Source of the DNA: Aurantiacibacter arachoides
GTDB lineage: Bacteria > Pseudomonadota > Alphaproteobacteria > Sphingomonadales > Sphingomonadaceae
Assembly: GCF_009827335.1 (NCBI RefSeq)
Contig: NZ_WTYH01000001.1
Span: 1,302,001-1,366,000, forward strand
Reading direction: 5' to 3'
DNA length: 64,000 bases
The translations under genes and the position numbers were made by a program. Position 1 is the first letter of the stretch, and each line of letters starts with the position of its first letter. Below, in pieces: positions 43,673-57,388 of this stretch. The notes under the pieces are model-generated. The model made no database searches, had not been told where the DNA came from, and saw nothing but the letters and a program-made list of their open reading frames with translations.

Positions 43673-44949
43673 TGCCTGCCTTCATGAGTGACATCATCGC
43701 CAAAGTCCGTCACATCGTCGACGAGGGAATCATGACCCGCGCCGGGCTCGCCCGCGCCGCCGGTCTTCATGCCAACACCCTGCGCGATTGCAGCGAAGAT
43801 GCCTGGAATCCGACGACCGAGACGCTGGGCAAGCTCGATCGTTTCCTCTCCGCGAACGACGACACGCCTGTTCTGGTCGGCATCGAGGAGATTATCGAGG
43901 AGGCCCGCAACGGGCGGATGTATATCCTGGTCGACGACGAGGATCGCGAGAACGAGGGCGACCTGATCATCCCCGCCCAGATGGCAACCCCCAACGCTAT
44001 CAACTTCATGGCAACGCATGGCCGTGGCCTGATCTGTCTATCGCTGGGCAGCCGCCGCGCCCGTGAACTTGGACTTCAAATGATGGCGGCGCGAAACCGC
44101 ACCCGGCATGAGACCGCGTTCACTGTTGCCATCGAGGCCCGCGAAGGGGTCACCACCGGCATCAGCGCCGCCGACCGCGCGCGCACCGTTTCGGTTGCGA
44201 TCGATTCGAGCAAGGGCCCGGACGACATCGTCACCCCCGGCCACGTCTTTCCCCTCGTCGCCCGCGACGGCGGCGTGCTGGTGCGCGCGGGCCATACCGA
44301 AGCTGCAGTCGACATCAGCCGGCTTGCCGGGCTCAATCCCGCAGGCGTGATATGCGAGATCATGAACGAGGACGGCACGATGGCCCGTCTCGACGACCTG
44401 ATCGGTTTCGCCCGCCGGCATGACCTGAAGATTGGCACCATCCGCGATCTGATCGCCTACCGGATGCGCCACGACCATCTCGTCATCCGTGCCAGCGAAG
44501 GCGATTTCCGCTCTGACTACGGCGGAGACTGGCGGGCGATCACCTATCGCAACACCGTCGACGGCTCGACCAACCTGGTGCTGCAGAAGGGTAAGGTCGT
44601 CCCCGGCGAGCCGGTGTTGACGCGAATGCATGCCATCAGCGTGTTCGACGACGTGCTCGGCCGTCCGGGCGAAAAGAAGCGCGCGCTGCAACGCGCGATG
44701 ACAGCCATCGGCGAGGCGGGCAACGGATTGATCGTGGTGCTCATGCCCAACCGCCCGCAATCGCTGGAAGACGAGGTCGCCGGCCTCTCCCTCAACAGCG
44801 GCGAGCTGCGCGAATACGGCATCGGCGCGCAGATCCTGGCAGACCTCGGCGTCAGCGAAATGATCCTGCTGACCAATTCGAAACACAACGTGGTCGGGCT
44901 CGAAGGTTATGGCATAACCGTCGTCGAAGAACGCGCTATCCCGGAGTAA
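43672..44949 (+). CDS. ribB: HTH-fused 3,4-dihydroxy-2-butanone-4-phosphate synthase with degenerate GCHII-like domain
   Basis: A 425-residue protein that makes the four-carbon riboflavin precursor from ribulose 5-phosphate. Residues about 10-60 form an XRE-like helix-turn-helix ([20 protein letters not shown], then [14 protein letters not shown]). The RibB domain follows, with [30 protein letters not shown] and [20 protein letters not shown]. The last ~190 residues align with GTP cyclohydrolase II, but its zinc cysteines are missing ([18 protein letters not shown] stands where CxxxxxxxxxCxC should be), so only RibB activity is expected. The start may be 43672 or the ATG at 43684; neither has a strong ribosome-binding site. 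ribH follows after 2 bases. Confidence 0.93.
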   Translation: MPAFMSDIIAKVRHIVDEGIMTRAGLARAAGLHANTLRDCSEDAWNPTTETLGKLDRFLSANDDTPVLVGIEEIIEEARNGRMYILVDDEDRENEGDLIIPAQMATPNAINFMATHGRGLICLSLGSRRARELGLQMMAARNRTRHETAFTVAIEAREGVTTGISAADRARTVSVAIDSSKGPDDIVTPGHVFPLVARDGGVLVRAGHTEAAVDISRLAGLNPAGVICEIMNEDGTMARLDDLIGFARRHDLKIGTIRDLIAYRMRHDHLVIRASEGDFRSDYGGDWRAITYRNTVDGSTNLVLQKGKVVPGEPVLTRMHAISVFDDVLGRPGEKKRALQRAMTAIGEAGNGLIVVLMPNRPQSLEDEVAGLSLNSGELREYGIGAQILADLGVSEMILLTNSKHNVVGLEGYGITVVEERAIPE

Positions 44950-44951
44950 TC

Positions 44952-45374
44952 ATGGCCCATTTCCTCATCGTCGAAGCCCGTTTCTACGCCCATCTGAACG
45001 ACATGCTGGTCGCCGGCGCCCGCGCCGCGCTGGAAGATGCCGGCCACACCTGCGAGATCGTGACAGTTCCCGGCGCGCTGGAGGTGCCTGGCACCATCGC
45101 TCTGGCGGCGGATGCCGGACGTTTTGACAGCTTTGTCGCCATCGGCGTCGTCATTCGCGGGGAAACCTATCATTTCGAGATCGTCGCAGGCGAAAGTGCG
45201 CGCGCCATCATGGCGCTCACGATGGACGGCATCGCCATCGGCAATGGCATCCTGACGACGGAGAACGAGGCGCAGGCGCTGGTCCGCGCCGATCCTGCGC
45301 AGAAGAACAAGGGCGGCGAGGCAGCGCAGGCGGCCATGCGCTTGATGGAACTGCAGGAGGCCTATCGTGTCTGA
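44952..45374 (+). CDS. ribH: 6,7-dimethyl-8-ribityllumazine synthase
   Basis: Penultimate enzyme of riboflavin synthesis, 140 residues, condensing the RibB product with the pyrimidine intermediate. It shows [53 protein letters not shown] and [12 protein letters not shown]. It sits directly behind ribB, so the two should be co-regulated by whatever acts at the palindrome. Its stop overlaps the aldo/keto reductase start by 8 bases. Confidence 0.96.
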   Translation: MAHFLIVEARFYAHLNDMLVAGARAALEDAGHTCEIVTVPGALEVPGTIALAADAGRFDSFVAIGVVIRGETYHFEIVAGESARAIMALTMDGIAIGNGILTTENEAQALVRADPAQKNKGGEAAQAAMRLMELQEAYRV

Positions 45375-46326
45375 GCATACCTTCATCGCCGGTATCCCGC
45401 TGGTTCTCGGCGGCAACGTGTTCGGCTGGACGGCGCACGGCGATGAAGGGCTCGCCGTGCTCGACGCCTTTTACGAAGCCGGCGGACGTATGATCGACAC
45501 CGCCGACGTCTATTCCGCCTGGGTCGATGGCCACGCAGGGGGCGAAAGCGAAGCCTTCATCGGCAACTGGCTTGCCTCGCGTGGCGTTCGCGACGAGATG
45601 AAAATCCACACCAAGACCGGGATGCTGAGCAAGACGAAGCCGAGCGATCCCGGCTCCATGGGTGATGCGTCGCTTTACGAACCTGCGGCAGTGAACGCGC
45701 ATCTCCAAGCTTCGCTGGAGCGGCTGCGGACCGACTATATCGATCTCTACTACGCGCATCGCGATTTCGCGGTGTTGGACGTGGCGCAGATTGCCGAGGT
45801 GTTCGCGCAAACCGTGAAGAGCGGCCATGCGCGTGCCATCGGCGCATCGAATTTCCAAGCCGATCGGCTGGGCGCTGCCCTCACCCATGCAGACAACAAT
45901 GGCCTCGCGCCCTTCGACGCGCTGCAAAACCACTACAATCTGGTCGCCCGCGATGATTATGGCCCTGCCCTGCAACAGATGTGTGTGGAGCGGGGCATCG
46001 CCATGCTGCCGTTCTTCGGCCTGGCTGCGGGATACCTGACCGGCAAGTATCGCCGGCCGGAGGATTTCGAGCAAGGCCAGCGCGGCTATCGCACGAAGGA
46101 CTATGTCGAAAGCGGTCCGCCGGTGCTTGCCGTGTTGGACGAGATCGCCGCCGAAACCGGTGCCAGCCTTCCCGCCATCGCGCTCGCCTGGCTGGTCCGC
46201 CAGCCCGGCATCCCCGCCCCCATCGCCAGCGCCCGCAATGTCGATCAGTTGCGCGAGACGCTGGCGTTCACCCGGCTTGACCTGTCCGAAGACCAGCTCG
46301 AGCGCCTGACCCGGTCGCTGGACTGA
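45367..46326 (+). CDS. Aldo/keto reductase
   Basis: A 319-residue NADPH-dependent oxidoreductase with a TIM-barrel fold. The catalytic tetrad is visible as Asp and Tyr in [11 protein letters not shown], Lys in IHTKTGML and His in YYAHRD. The C-terminal [14 protein letters not shown] segment is the cofactor-phosphate loop. The overlap with ribH suggests co-transcription but gives no clear functional tie to riboflavin. It resembles YajO/Tas-like sugar or ketone reductases; the substrate is unknown. Confidence 0.92.
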   Translation: MSEHTFIAGIPLVLGGNVFGWTAHGDEGLAVLDAFYEAGGRMIDTADVYSAWVDGHAGGESEAFIGNWLASRGVRDEMKIHTKTGMLSKTKPSDPGSMGDASLYEPAAVNAHLQASLERLRTDYIDLYYAHRDFAVLDVAQIAEVFAQTVKSGHARAIGASNFQADRLGAALTHADNNGLAPFDALQNHYNLVARDDYGPALQQMCVERGIAMLPFFGLAAGYLTGKYRRPEDFEQGQRGYRTKDYVESGPPVLAVLDEIAAETGASLPAIALAWLVRQPGIPAPIASARNVDQLRETLAFTRLDLSEDQLERLTRSLD

Positions 46327-46327
46327 C

Positions 46328-47782
<1,455 letters not shown>

Positions 47783-47787
47783 TTATC

Positions 47788-48387
47788 ATGGTCGACACGA
47801 CACCTACCACCACTCCGCTGACCCCCACCACCGGGGCTACGACCGGTTCGGGTTCCACCACCAGCAGTCTGGGTGCAAGCGCCACCACCGGAACCGTTAC
47901 CCCGCCGATGAGCACGAGCGAAACCACGCCTGCCACCTCGGCCAACACCAGTGAGGCAAAGTCGCGGTTCAGCGCCGCACTCGACGAGGCGAAAGCCGGA
48001 GCAGCCGCGCTCGGCGACGAAGCGAAGCTGCGCGCTGGCCAGTATCGTGACGATGCCCGCAGCAAGGGTGAAACCTGGAGCTCCGACGCCAAGGTCAAGA
48101 GCCGTGAACTGGCGCAGGATGGCAAGACCAAGGCCAGCGAGGCTCTGTCCGGGCTTTCGCGCGTGATCGACGAGAACGCCGCCACGCTCGATGAAAAACT
48201 GGGTGCGAAGTACGGTGACTACGCCCGTTCGGCCTCGCGCAGCCTGCAGGAAAACGCTCGCCGTCTGGATGAGCGCAGCCTGGAGGAACTGACGGAAGAC
48301 GGCCGTACCGCCATCCGTAACAGCCCGGTCGCAGCGGTCGGCATTGCAGCCGTGGTCGGCTTCTTCTTCGCTCGCATGTTTCGTTGA
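47788..48387 (+). CDS. Stress-type DUF883/ElaB-like membrane protein with Thr/Pro/Ser-rich N-terminus
   Basis: A 199-residue protein. Residues 1-50 are low-complexity Thr/Pro/Ser/Gly. A long amphipathic helical region (about 55-175, SEAKSRFSAALDEAKAGAAA and repeats of similar kind) follows, and a C-terminal membrane anchor (SPVAAVGIAAVVGFFFARMF), the layout of ElaB/YqjD (DUF883) proteins that bind membranes and ribosomes. It is the first gene behind the EcfG promoter, with GGAAATTATC before the ATG. General stress response membership is inferred from that promoter and the neighbours. Confidence 0.8.
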   Translation: MVDTTPTTTPLTPTTGATTGSGSTTSSLGASATTGTVTPPMSTSETTPATSANTSEAKSRFSAALDEAKAGAAALGDEAKLRAGQYRDDARSKGETWSSDAKVKSRELAQDGKTKASEALSGLSRVIDENAATLDEKLGAKYGDYARSASRSLQENARRLDERSLEELTEDGRTAIRNSPVAAVGIAAVVGFFFARMFR

Positions 48388-48422
48388 TATCCGTGACGTT
48401 ACGGGAGGACGAGAGCACTGCC

Positions 48423-48872
48423 ATGCCGACCGGTGAAGAGGGCTATGCAGGCGCCTCGTTCCCCAGTTCTGCGGATGAGGCATACCAACCCACGGACGAG
48501 CCTGGCTCGTCCGTGGGGAAGCGCTCGTTGCTGGAAGATTTCGAAGCCCTGTTTTCCGATGCGCGCGTCTACTATCACGCGGAACTGGCGTTTCAGAAAA
48601 CCCGCGCCGCGTTCTTGGCCGACTCTCTCAAGCGCACCATCATCTTCGCGACCGCCGGCGCATTCTTCGGCATGTTGGCCACCATTGGTCTCGCGGTCGG
48701 GTTGATCATCGCGCTCACTCCGATCGTTGGTGCGTGGGTGGCGACGGCACTGGTGGTGAGCCTGATCCTGATCCTGGGCGGCTGGTGCCTGTGGAAGGCG
48801 ACAGCATCGTGGCGGACGATGATGCACGCTATTCGCGACGACGACCACAAGGAGGCGAACCATCATGGCTAA
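48423..48872 (+). CDS. YqjE/phage-holin-III-like membrane protein
   Basis: A 149-residue protein of the DUF1469/YqjE (phage holin superfamily III) type. A disordered ~35-residue start is followed by an amphipathic helix (SLLEDFEALFSDARVYYHAE) and two membrane helices (FATAGAFFGMLATIGLAVGL and WVATALVVSLILILGGWCLW) with a short cytoplasmic tail. The ATG at 48423 is used; an earlier in-frame one lies in the leader. The stop overlaps the next gene by 8 bases. YqjE-like proteins commonly sit with YqjD-like ones, as here. Confidence 0.82.
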   Translation: MPTGEEGYAGASFPSSADEAYQPTDEPGSSVGKRSLLEDFEALFSDARVYYHAELAFQKTRAAFLADSLKRTIIFATAGAFFGMLATIGLAVGLIIALTPIVGAWVATALVVSLILILGGWCLWKATASWRTMMHAIRDDDHKEANHHG

Positions 48873-49170
48873 AATGCTACGCGCCTTCCACGAAGATCGT
48901 GCCATGCGCGATGCGGCGAAGAGCCTTGTGACCAACGACTGGCGCAATATCACCGGCAGCTATGCTCAACGTGGACTGGGCGAGAGGTTGAAGGACCGCC
49001 TCAGCGAAGGCGCAAGCGACCTTGCTGACGACACCAGTGAATTCGCGCAGGAAAACCCTGGTGTGATTGAGACTGGCTTTGCGCTTACCTTGGCTGCTGC
49101 CGTCGGCTGGCTTTTCCGCGAGGAAATCGCCGAGAGCCTGCAGGAGCTATGGGACCGCGATTGGTTCTGA
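48865..49170 (+). CDS. Small YqjD/DUF883-like membrane protein
   Basis: A 101-residue protein with an amphipathic N-terminal region, an acidic middle (KDRLSEGASDLADDTSEFAQ) and one hydrophobic segment (VIETGFALTLAAAVGWLF), similar in layout to YqjK/YqjD. It starts eight bases before the preceding stop, so it is translationally coupled. Function unknown; probably an inner-membrane component induced with the cluster. Confidence 0.72.
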   Translation: MAKMLRAFHEDRAMRDAAKSLVTNDWRNITGSYAQRGLGERLKDRLSEGASDLADDTSEFAQENPGVIETGFALTLAAAVGWLFREEIAESLQELWDRDWF

Positions 49171-49227
49171 TCGCGCCTGAAACACCCCCTCCGCATACGA
49201 CAACTTATTCCATTCCGGAGAATTACC

Positions 49228-49719
49228 ATGAACGACCCGAAGCGCGAAGAAATCAAGGCCCGCATTGCCGCCGCTCAGGAACGTGAGGCCGCGCAGGCGG
49301 AACGCTCGTTCACCGAGCGCGCGGGCGATACGGCGTCCGAGGCGACCGAAAAGTTCGCTGCCTTTGTAAAGGAACGTCCGCTGACGGCTGCTGCTGGCGG
49401 TATCGTGCTCGGTATCCTGGTCGCCAGCCTGTTCAAGACACCGCGCCGGGCTGCCGCGCGCGGAGGTGCAAAGGCGATCGGTCTGGCTGCCGTCGGTGCC
49501 GAGATTGCCAGCGCCTTTGCCGCCAACCTTCTCGACGATGCGGAAGACATCGGCAAATCCGGTGCGCGCCGCGCCGGCAATCTTGGCGAGAGCCTGAGTG
49601 ACCGCGCACGTTCGCTGGGACGCAGCGCCAGCAATTCGCTGCACGATACCGCCGACGCCGCGCGTAGCGCCCGGCGCGAGACCGGCAATGCCCTCGCCCG
49701 CGCCATCGGTCGCCGCTGA
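49228..49719 (+). CDS. YqjD/DUF883-like stress membrane protein
   Basis: A 163-residue protein: a charged N-terminal helix (MNDPKREEIKARIAAAQERE), the DUF883-like segment KFAAFVKERPLTAAAGGIVL followed by GILVASLFKTPRR, then a second hydrophobic stretch (IGLAAVGAEIASAFAANLL) and a basic helical tail (RARSLGRSASNSLHDTADAA). TTCCGGAGAATTACC provides a clear ribosome-binding site. Last gene of the EcfG-headed cluster, with a strong hairpin downstream. Confidence 0.78.
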   Translation: MNDPKREEIKARIAAAQEREAAQAERSFTERAGDTASEATEKFAAFVKERPLTAAAGGIVLGILVASLFKTPRRAAARGGAKAIGLAAVGAEIASAFAANLLDDAEDIGKSGARRAGNLGESLSDRARSLGRSASNSLHDTADAARSARRETGNALARAIGRR

Positions 49720-49744
49720 ACGAATTTACCTCGGGATTATCCGC

Positions 49745-49781
49745 TTGCGCGCCCCGTCGGCATTGCCGATAGGGCGCGCAA
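49745..49781. terminator. Long GC-rich hairpin between the stress cluster and the DUF4170 gene
   Basis: TTGCGCGCCC (49745-49754) pairs perfectly with GGGCGCGCAA (49772-49781), and inside it TCGGC pairs with GCCGA around a short ATT loop. No T-run follows on either side, so it may be a Rho-independent-like stop, an mRNA 3' stabiliser or a processing site rather than a classical terminator. Confidence 0.5.
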
Positions 49782-49808
49782 CGCGTTTCAAGCTACAAGG
49801 AAACTTCG

Positions 49809-50051
49809 ATGGTCGATGCCAAGCCCCAGCTTCTCCACCTCGTTATGGGTGGCCGGGTTACCGATCCGCAGAAGGTCGAGTTTCAGGATCTGAAAGACAT
49901 CCACACCGTCGGCTATTTTGCCGATTACACCAGTGCCGAGGAAGCCTGGCGCAGCTGGGCCCAACGCACGGTCGACGATGCCGAGATGAAATACGTCATC
50001 GTTCATCTCCACCGTCTGCTCGAACCCGAATTGCCAGCGCAGCACAGCTAG
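49809..50051 (+). CDS. DUF4170-family protein
   Basis: An 80-residue protein matching DUF4170, a small alphaproteobacterial family: LHLVMGGRVTDPQKVEFQDL, VGYFADYTSAEEAWRSWAQR and KYVIVHLHRLLEPE. Soluble, no signal or membrane segment. Function unknown. The AAGGAAAC ribosome-binding site fits this start. A long hairpin separates it from the stress cluster, so it may be transcribed separately. Confidence 0.85.
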   Translation: MVDAKPQLLHLVMGGRVTDPQKVEFQDLKDIHTVGYFADYTSAEEAWRSWAQRTVDDAEMKYVIVHLHRLLEPELPAQHS

Positions 50052-50107
50052 GAGCTACAGGGTCTCTCACGGACAGCTGACGGCATCTTGGGCCGCATCC
50101 ATAGCGC

Positions 50108-50575
50108 CTAGATGAACTCGATCTTTTCGATCAGGTAGAACTTGTCGCCGCTGGGCACGGTCACTTCGACCTCTTCGCCTACGCTCTTGCCGATGAGGCC
50201 ACGCGCCAGGGGGCTTTCGTAACTGATGCGCCCGACCTTGGCATCGCTCTCGGCCTGGCCGACGATCTGAAACTTCAGCGCCTTGTCGTCTTCATCGATG
50301 ACGGTGACGGTCGCCCCGAACACGACCTTGTCGCCGGAAAGACTGGCGGGATCGATGATCTGCGCACGGCTGGTCTTGTCCTCCAGATCGGCGATCTGCG
50401 CCTCGACCTGACCCTGGCGTTCCTTGGCCGCGTGATACTCGGCGTTCTCCGACAGGTCGCCGTGCGCGCGCGCCTCTTCGATCGCGTCGACGATCTTCGG
50501 GCGCTCGGCCCGCAATGCCTTGAGATCCGCGGTCAGCATCTCGTAGCCTTCCGCCAGCATCGGCACTTTCTGCAT
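50108..50575 (-). CDS. greA: Transcription elongation factor GreA
   Basis: A 155-residue factor that reactivates backtracked RNA polymerase. The N-terminal coiled coil carries the acidic tip ([20 protein letters not shown]) and the C-terminal FKBP-like domain has [32 protein letters not shown] and [10 protein letters not shown]. The start [14 protein letters not shown] at 50575 matches the family; an in-frame start 39 bases upstream is rejected. It lies downstream of carB on the same strand, with a structured leader between. Confidence 0.96.
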   Translation of the reverse strand: MQKVPMLAEGYEMLTADLKALRAERPKIVDAIEEARAHGDLSENAEYHAAKERQGQVEAQIADLEDKTSRAQIIDPASLSGDKVVFGATVTVIDEDDKALKFQIVGQAESDAKVGRISYESPLARGLIGKSVGEEVEVTVPSGDKFYLIEKIEFI

Positions 50576-50601
50576 CGCTTGTCCTGTCTTTCCCGGGTCT
50601 C

Positions 50602-50670
50602 CCGCCAAAACCATCTCTGCCGCCGGTTCGGCGGATGAACGGATCGGAATTTGGCGGGGGAATGGTTTTT
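50602..50670. repeat. Overlapping inverted repeats in the carB-greA spacer
   Basis: Two mutually exclusive pairings share bases. CCCGCCAAA (50602-50610) pairs with TTTGGCGGG (50651-50659), while AAAACCAT (50608-50615) pairs with ATGGTTTT (50663-50670). A small hairpin CCGCC-GGTTC-GGCGG (50621-50635) lies inside. On the minus-strand transcript this lies after carB and before greA, where it could act as terminator, attenuator or processing site. Confidence 0.45.
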
Positions 50671-50674
50671 GTTC

Positions 50675-53997
<3,323 letters not shown>

Positions 53998-53998
<1 letters not shown>

Positions 53999-54747
53999 TA
54001 AAGCATATCCAAATCAATATGAAAACGCGACTTTATGAAACCTTTAATGGCATCTACTATTAAGGCACCAGCTGTTCGCTGTGCCGTCGTAGACAAGACA
54101 GCGCGAGCATCCTCGACGATCATAATAATACCAACTTTGATCTGTATAAGTTTGAGTTGACTTGCTTCCCACAGACGTTGAGCCGCAAAAATACCCGAAA
54201 GGAGTCTACTACGCTCAGCTTCGTCGAGCTCAGAAGAATTTATAGATCGTATTGCTTCACCAAGCTCCTCGAGTCCCTCGCTTACGAGACGATATTCTGG
54301 TCCATTGTGATCTATCGTCACCACGCGGTCTGCGGCGGGAACTTCAGTAGCAGTTGGCACGCTGGCGCCACGCTCAGAAAGAAAGCCGAAAAAAACGTCC
54401 TCAAAAAATCTAGCGCCGATCCTCTTTGCTGTCACAGAGATCCCATCTCGCATGAGGAAACCGTTGCGAAATTGAAGATACCTCTGCGGATCGGACTGAT
54501 AATAAGTCCCCGCATATCGAGGACTATCTGCGACCAAGACTTTGGCCTCCAGCAAGTGTTCAAACATGTAAGACGAGAAGCTATCGGTGTTGAAATCATC
54601 CGCAATCGGGGTGTCTTGAATAAGATCTACGGTCATTCGCGAGATTACGGATTCGATCTCGTTTCTCCGATAATAATCCGTGCTTATTTTGAGTTTTAAA
54701 AACTCATTGAAAAACATAGACCGGACAAAGGGATGCAGTTCATTCAT
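53998..54747 (-). CDS. Unknown AT-rich gene inserted between carA and carB
   Basis: A 249-residue soluble protein of no recognised family. N-terminal region: [20 protein letters not shown], then [20 protein letters not shown]; middle: [21 protein letters not shown]-terminal half helical with [20 protein letters not shown] and [15 protein letters not shown]. No signal peptide. Base composition is clearly more AT-rich than carA and carB. It starts four bases after carA and ends in a one-base overlap with carB (TAATG), so it is fully embedded in the operon, presumably by horizontal gain. Function cannot be inferred. Confidence 0.75.
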
Positions 54748-54751
54748 TACC

Positions 54752-55936
54752 TCACCCTAACATCCCCACGAACTTCTCAAACAGGTAGAAACTGTCCTGC
54801 GGCCCCGGGCTCGCTTCCGGATGATACTGCACCCCGAAGGCCTTCTTGCCGCTGATCGCGATGCCGCAGTTGCTGCCATCGAACAGCGAGACGTGGGTCT
54901 GCTCCACGCCCTCGGGCAGCGTATCAGCATCCACCGCGAAGCCGTGGTTCATGCTGGTGATTTCGACCAGCCCTGCGGAAGCACCCCAGCCCTCGCCCAC
55001 GCGCTGGACCGGGTGGTTCGCGCCGCGGTGGCCCTGGTGCATTTTCATCGTCTTCGCGCCCGCCGCTAGCGCCAGGATCTGGTGGCCGAGGCAGATGCCG
55101 AACAGCGGCACGTCCGCCTCCAGCAGCGCCTTGATCACGGGCACGGCATAGGCCCCCGTCGCCGCCGGGTCGCCGGGGCCGTTGGAAAGGAACACGCCAT
55201 CGGGCTTCATGGCCATCACCGCGTCGAACGAGGTTTTCGCCGGCACCACCGTCACCCGCGCGCCAGCGCGCACGAGGTTGCGGAAGATGTTGTCCTTGCT
55301 GCCGTAGTCGATGGCGACGACGTGCGGGCGCTTGTCATCGCGGGGGCTGCGGCCATAGCCCTGCCCCAGCCGCCAGTAGTTGCCTTCCCAGCCTTCCTGG
55401 TGTTCCCGGCTGACGCGCTGGGCGAGGTCCATGCCCTCCAGCCCAGGCCATTCCATTGCGCGTTGCAGCAGCGCGTCGATATCGAAGCGGCCCTTCGGAT
55501 CGTGCGCGATCACCGCGTTGGGCGCGCCGTTCAGGCGGATGCGGCGGGTCAGCGCGCGCGTATCCATGCCGGACACGCCGATCTTGCCCAGGTCCTTCAT
55601 CCATTCCACGAACTGCCGCTCCGCGCGGAAATTGGAATGGCCCGTCACCTCCTCGCGCACCACGCAGCCCACCGCGCCTTCCGCCCGGCTTTCGAAATCG
55701 TCGGCATTGGTGCCCACGTTGCCGATGTGGGGAAAGGTAAAGGTGACGATCTGCGCGGCGTAGCTGGGGTCGGTCAGCACCTCCTGATAGCCGGTCATCG
55801 CGGTGTTGAAGCAGACCTCGCCCACGGCCGATCCGCTGGCGCCGAAGCCCTTGCCCCAAACCACCGTGCCATCGGCAAAGACGATCACGCCCGTCGCTCC
55901 CTTGGGTTGCGCGTGCGAAGAGGCGAGAAAGGCCAT
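54752..55936 (-). CDS. carA: Carbamoyl-phosphate synthase small (glutaminase) subunit
   Basis: A 394-residue subunit that hydrolyses glutamine and passes ammonia to CarB. N-terminal domain: GVIVFADGTVVWGKGFGASG and GEVCFNTAMTGYQEVLTDPS. The class I glutamine amidotransferase domain has the nucleophile in FGICLGHQILALAAG and the His/Glu pair in GVQYHPEASPGPQDS. The start codon at 55936 begins MAFLASSHAQPKGATGVIVF. It is divergent from the YqeY-like gene. Confidence 0.97.
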   Translation of the reverse strand: MAFLASSHAQPKGATGVIVFADGTVVWGKGFGASGSAVGEVCFNTAMTGYQEVLTDPSYAAQIVTFTFPHIGNVGTNADDFESRAEGAVGCVVREEVTGHSNFRAERQFVEWMKDLGKIGVSGMDTRALTRRIRLNGAPNAVIAHDPKGRFDIDALLQRAMEWPGLEGMDLAQRVSREHQEGWEGNYWRLGQGYGRSPRDDKRPHVVAIDYGSKDNIFRNLVRAGARVTVVPAKTSFDAVMAMKPDGVFLSNGPGDPAATGAYAVPVIKALLEADVPLFGICLGHQILALAAGAKTMKMHQGHRGANHPVQRVGEGWGASAGLVEITSMNHGFAVDADTLPEGVEQTHVSLFDGSNCGIAISGKKAFGVQYHPEASPGPQDSFYLFEKFVGMLG

Positions 55937-56093
55937 GGTGGCTCCCGTTAAATAAACCGGCGATGTGTGCTAAGTCCCAGCGGCTAGGGACCGCTGGCGT
56001 TCCCGTCAACCGGGTTGTTTGCGCGGCGCTTGGCTTATCCACGCGAGGCTCTACATGGAACGCGAACAAGCCACGCAAATTGCAGGACAGACC

Positions 56094-56546
56094 ATGCTCC
56101 GGGACACGATCAAGACCGAAACCGTCACCGCGATGAAGGCGGGCGACAAGCCGCGCACCGCCGCGCTCCGACTGATCGCGGCCAAGATCAAGGACCGCGA
56201 CATCGAACTGCGCACCGGCAAGGCGCCGGACGATGACGACGCCATGGTGGTCGACGTGCTGCAAAAGATGGCCAAGCAGCGCCGCGAATCGATCCAGATG
56301 TACGAGGACGGCGGCCGCCAGGAACTCGCCGACCAGGAAAAGGGCGAGCTCGCGGTGATCGAGGAATTCCTGCCGCAGCAGATGGACGAGGCGCAGACGA
56401 AGTCCGCGATCGAGGCGATCAAGGCTGAAACCGGCGCGGCCGGCATGAAGGACATGGGCAAGGTGATGGCCGAACTGAAGGCGCGCCACGGCAAGGAGCT
56501 CGACATGGGCCGGGCCAGCGGCTGGGTGAAGGATTCGCTTTCGTGA
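56094..56546 (+). CDS. GatB/YqeY-domain protein
   Basis: A 150-residue YqeY-like protein related to the tail of the GatB subunit of tRNA amidotransferase. Typical text: MLRDTIKTETVTAMKAGDKP, TAALRLIAAKIKDRDIELRT, VVDVLQKMAKQRRESIQMYE and EFLPQQMDEAQTKSAIE. The start at 56094 follows GCAGGACAG; upstream in-frame ATGs (56019, 56055) would add poorly conserved residues. The role is unclear, possibly tRNA-related. Its stop overlaps the next gene start (GTGA). Confidence 0.88.
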   Translation: MLRDTIKTETVTAMKAGDKPRTAALRLIAAKIKDRDIELRTGKAPDDDDAMVVDVLQKMAKQRRESIQMYEDGGRQELADQEKGELAVIEEFLPQQMDEAQTKSAIEAIKAETGAAGMKDMGKVMAELKARHGKELDMGRASGWVKDSLS

Positions 56547-57331
56547 AGCGCCGGGCATTCGCCGCACCACTGGTCTTCGCCCTGGCACTGACAGCCTGCA
56601 ACAGCGAGGCGCAGCCCGAGGCCAAAGCCTCCCCCACCCCTACCGCCACGGTGGCAGGGCCGCGCACGCTGATCGCCGCCGGGTTCGACGAGCAACGGCT
56701 CGGCCCGCGCATCGTCGGGCCGGACGGGGACGAGGTGGAGAGCACGGTCGAATTCGACGGACGGGAGATCGCCACGATCGTCTCCTATGTCACCTGCCCC
56801 TTCATCGAGAAGCCTGATCTGGCCTCCGGGACGCAGGCCGCCGCGCCTGTGTCCGCAGACGACGAGCATGTTGCAGATTTCACGACCGAGTGCCGGCCGG
56901 AGATGCAGGGCGAGGGCGCGCTCTACACCTATGTCCACCGGGTAACGCCGGCAGAAGGCGCGGACGGGCCGGTAGTGACGTTCCGCACCAGCCGCCGCGC
57001 CACGGGCTTTGCCAACACCATCGGCTTCAGCCGCGAACAGGCCGAGGCCGCCCTTGGCGAGGGCTACCGGATCGGGGTCTCCACCGACAACGGGCAGTTG
57101 CTGTGGCGCATCGAGACCGGCGACGGCTGGGTCGCCGGCGAGGAGATCACCTTCTTCTGGCAGTCCGAATTGCCGCCGGAAGGCCCGGCCGAGGCGTATG
57201 AGGTGGAAACCGCGGAAGGCCGCGCGCGCGCAACCGGTCCCTGGCCGCCCGCCACGCCCGCGCCGACAGCCGAACTGGCACCCGAACCGGCACCCGGACC
57301 CGAAGGCGTGGGGAATCTTCCCGCGGAATAG
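56543..57331 (+). CDS. Putative lipoprotein of unknown function
   Basis: A 262-residue exported protein. The signal KRRAFAAPLVFALALTACNS ends in a lipobox (LTAC). The mature part has four cysteine-poor, beta-rich stretches (TFRTSRRATGFANTIGFSRE, then VSTDNGQLLWRIETGDGWVA) and a Pro/Ala/Glu-rich C-terminal tail. It starts with GTG at 56543, overlapping the YqeY-like stop (GTGA). No family recognised. dnaG follows after a 57-base gap. Confidence 0.7.
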   Translation: MKRRAFAAPLVFALALTACNSEAQPEAKASPTPTATVAGPRTLIAAGFDEQRLGPRIVGPDGDEVESTVEFDGREIATIVSYVTCPFIEKPDLASGTQAAAPVSADDEHVADFTTECRPEMQGEGALYTYVHRVTPAEGADGPVVTFRTSRRATGFANTIGFSREQAEAALGEGYRIGVSTDNGQLLWRIETGDGWVAGEEITFFWQSELPPEGPAEAYEVETAEGRARATGPWPPATPAPTAELAPEPAPGPEGVGNLPAE

Positions 57332-57388
57332 GCCACGTTCGCGGCAAGCCGCTCGACACCGGCACCCGCCACAGCGCATAGGATCCGC

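Noticed and set aside
48423..48872. Phage holin indicating a prophage remnant
   Set aside because: The holin-like fold is that of YqjE/DUF1469 proteins, and the neighbours are stress-type membrane proteins behind an EcfG promoter.
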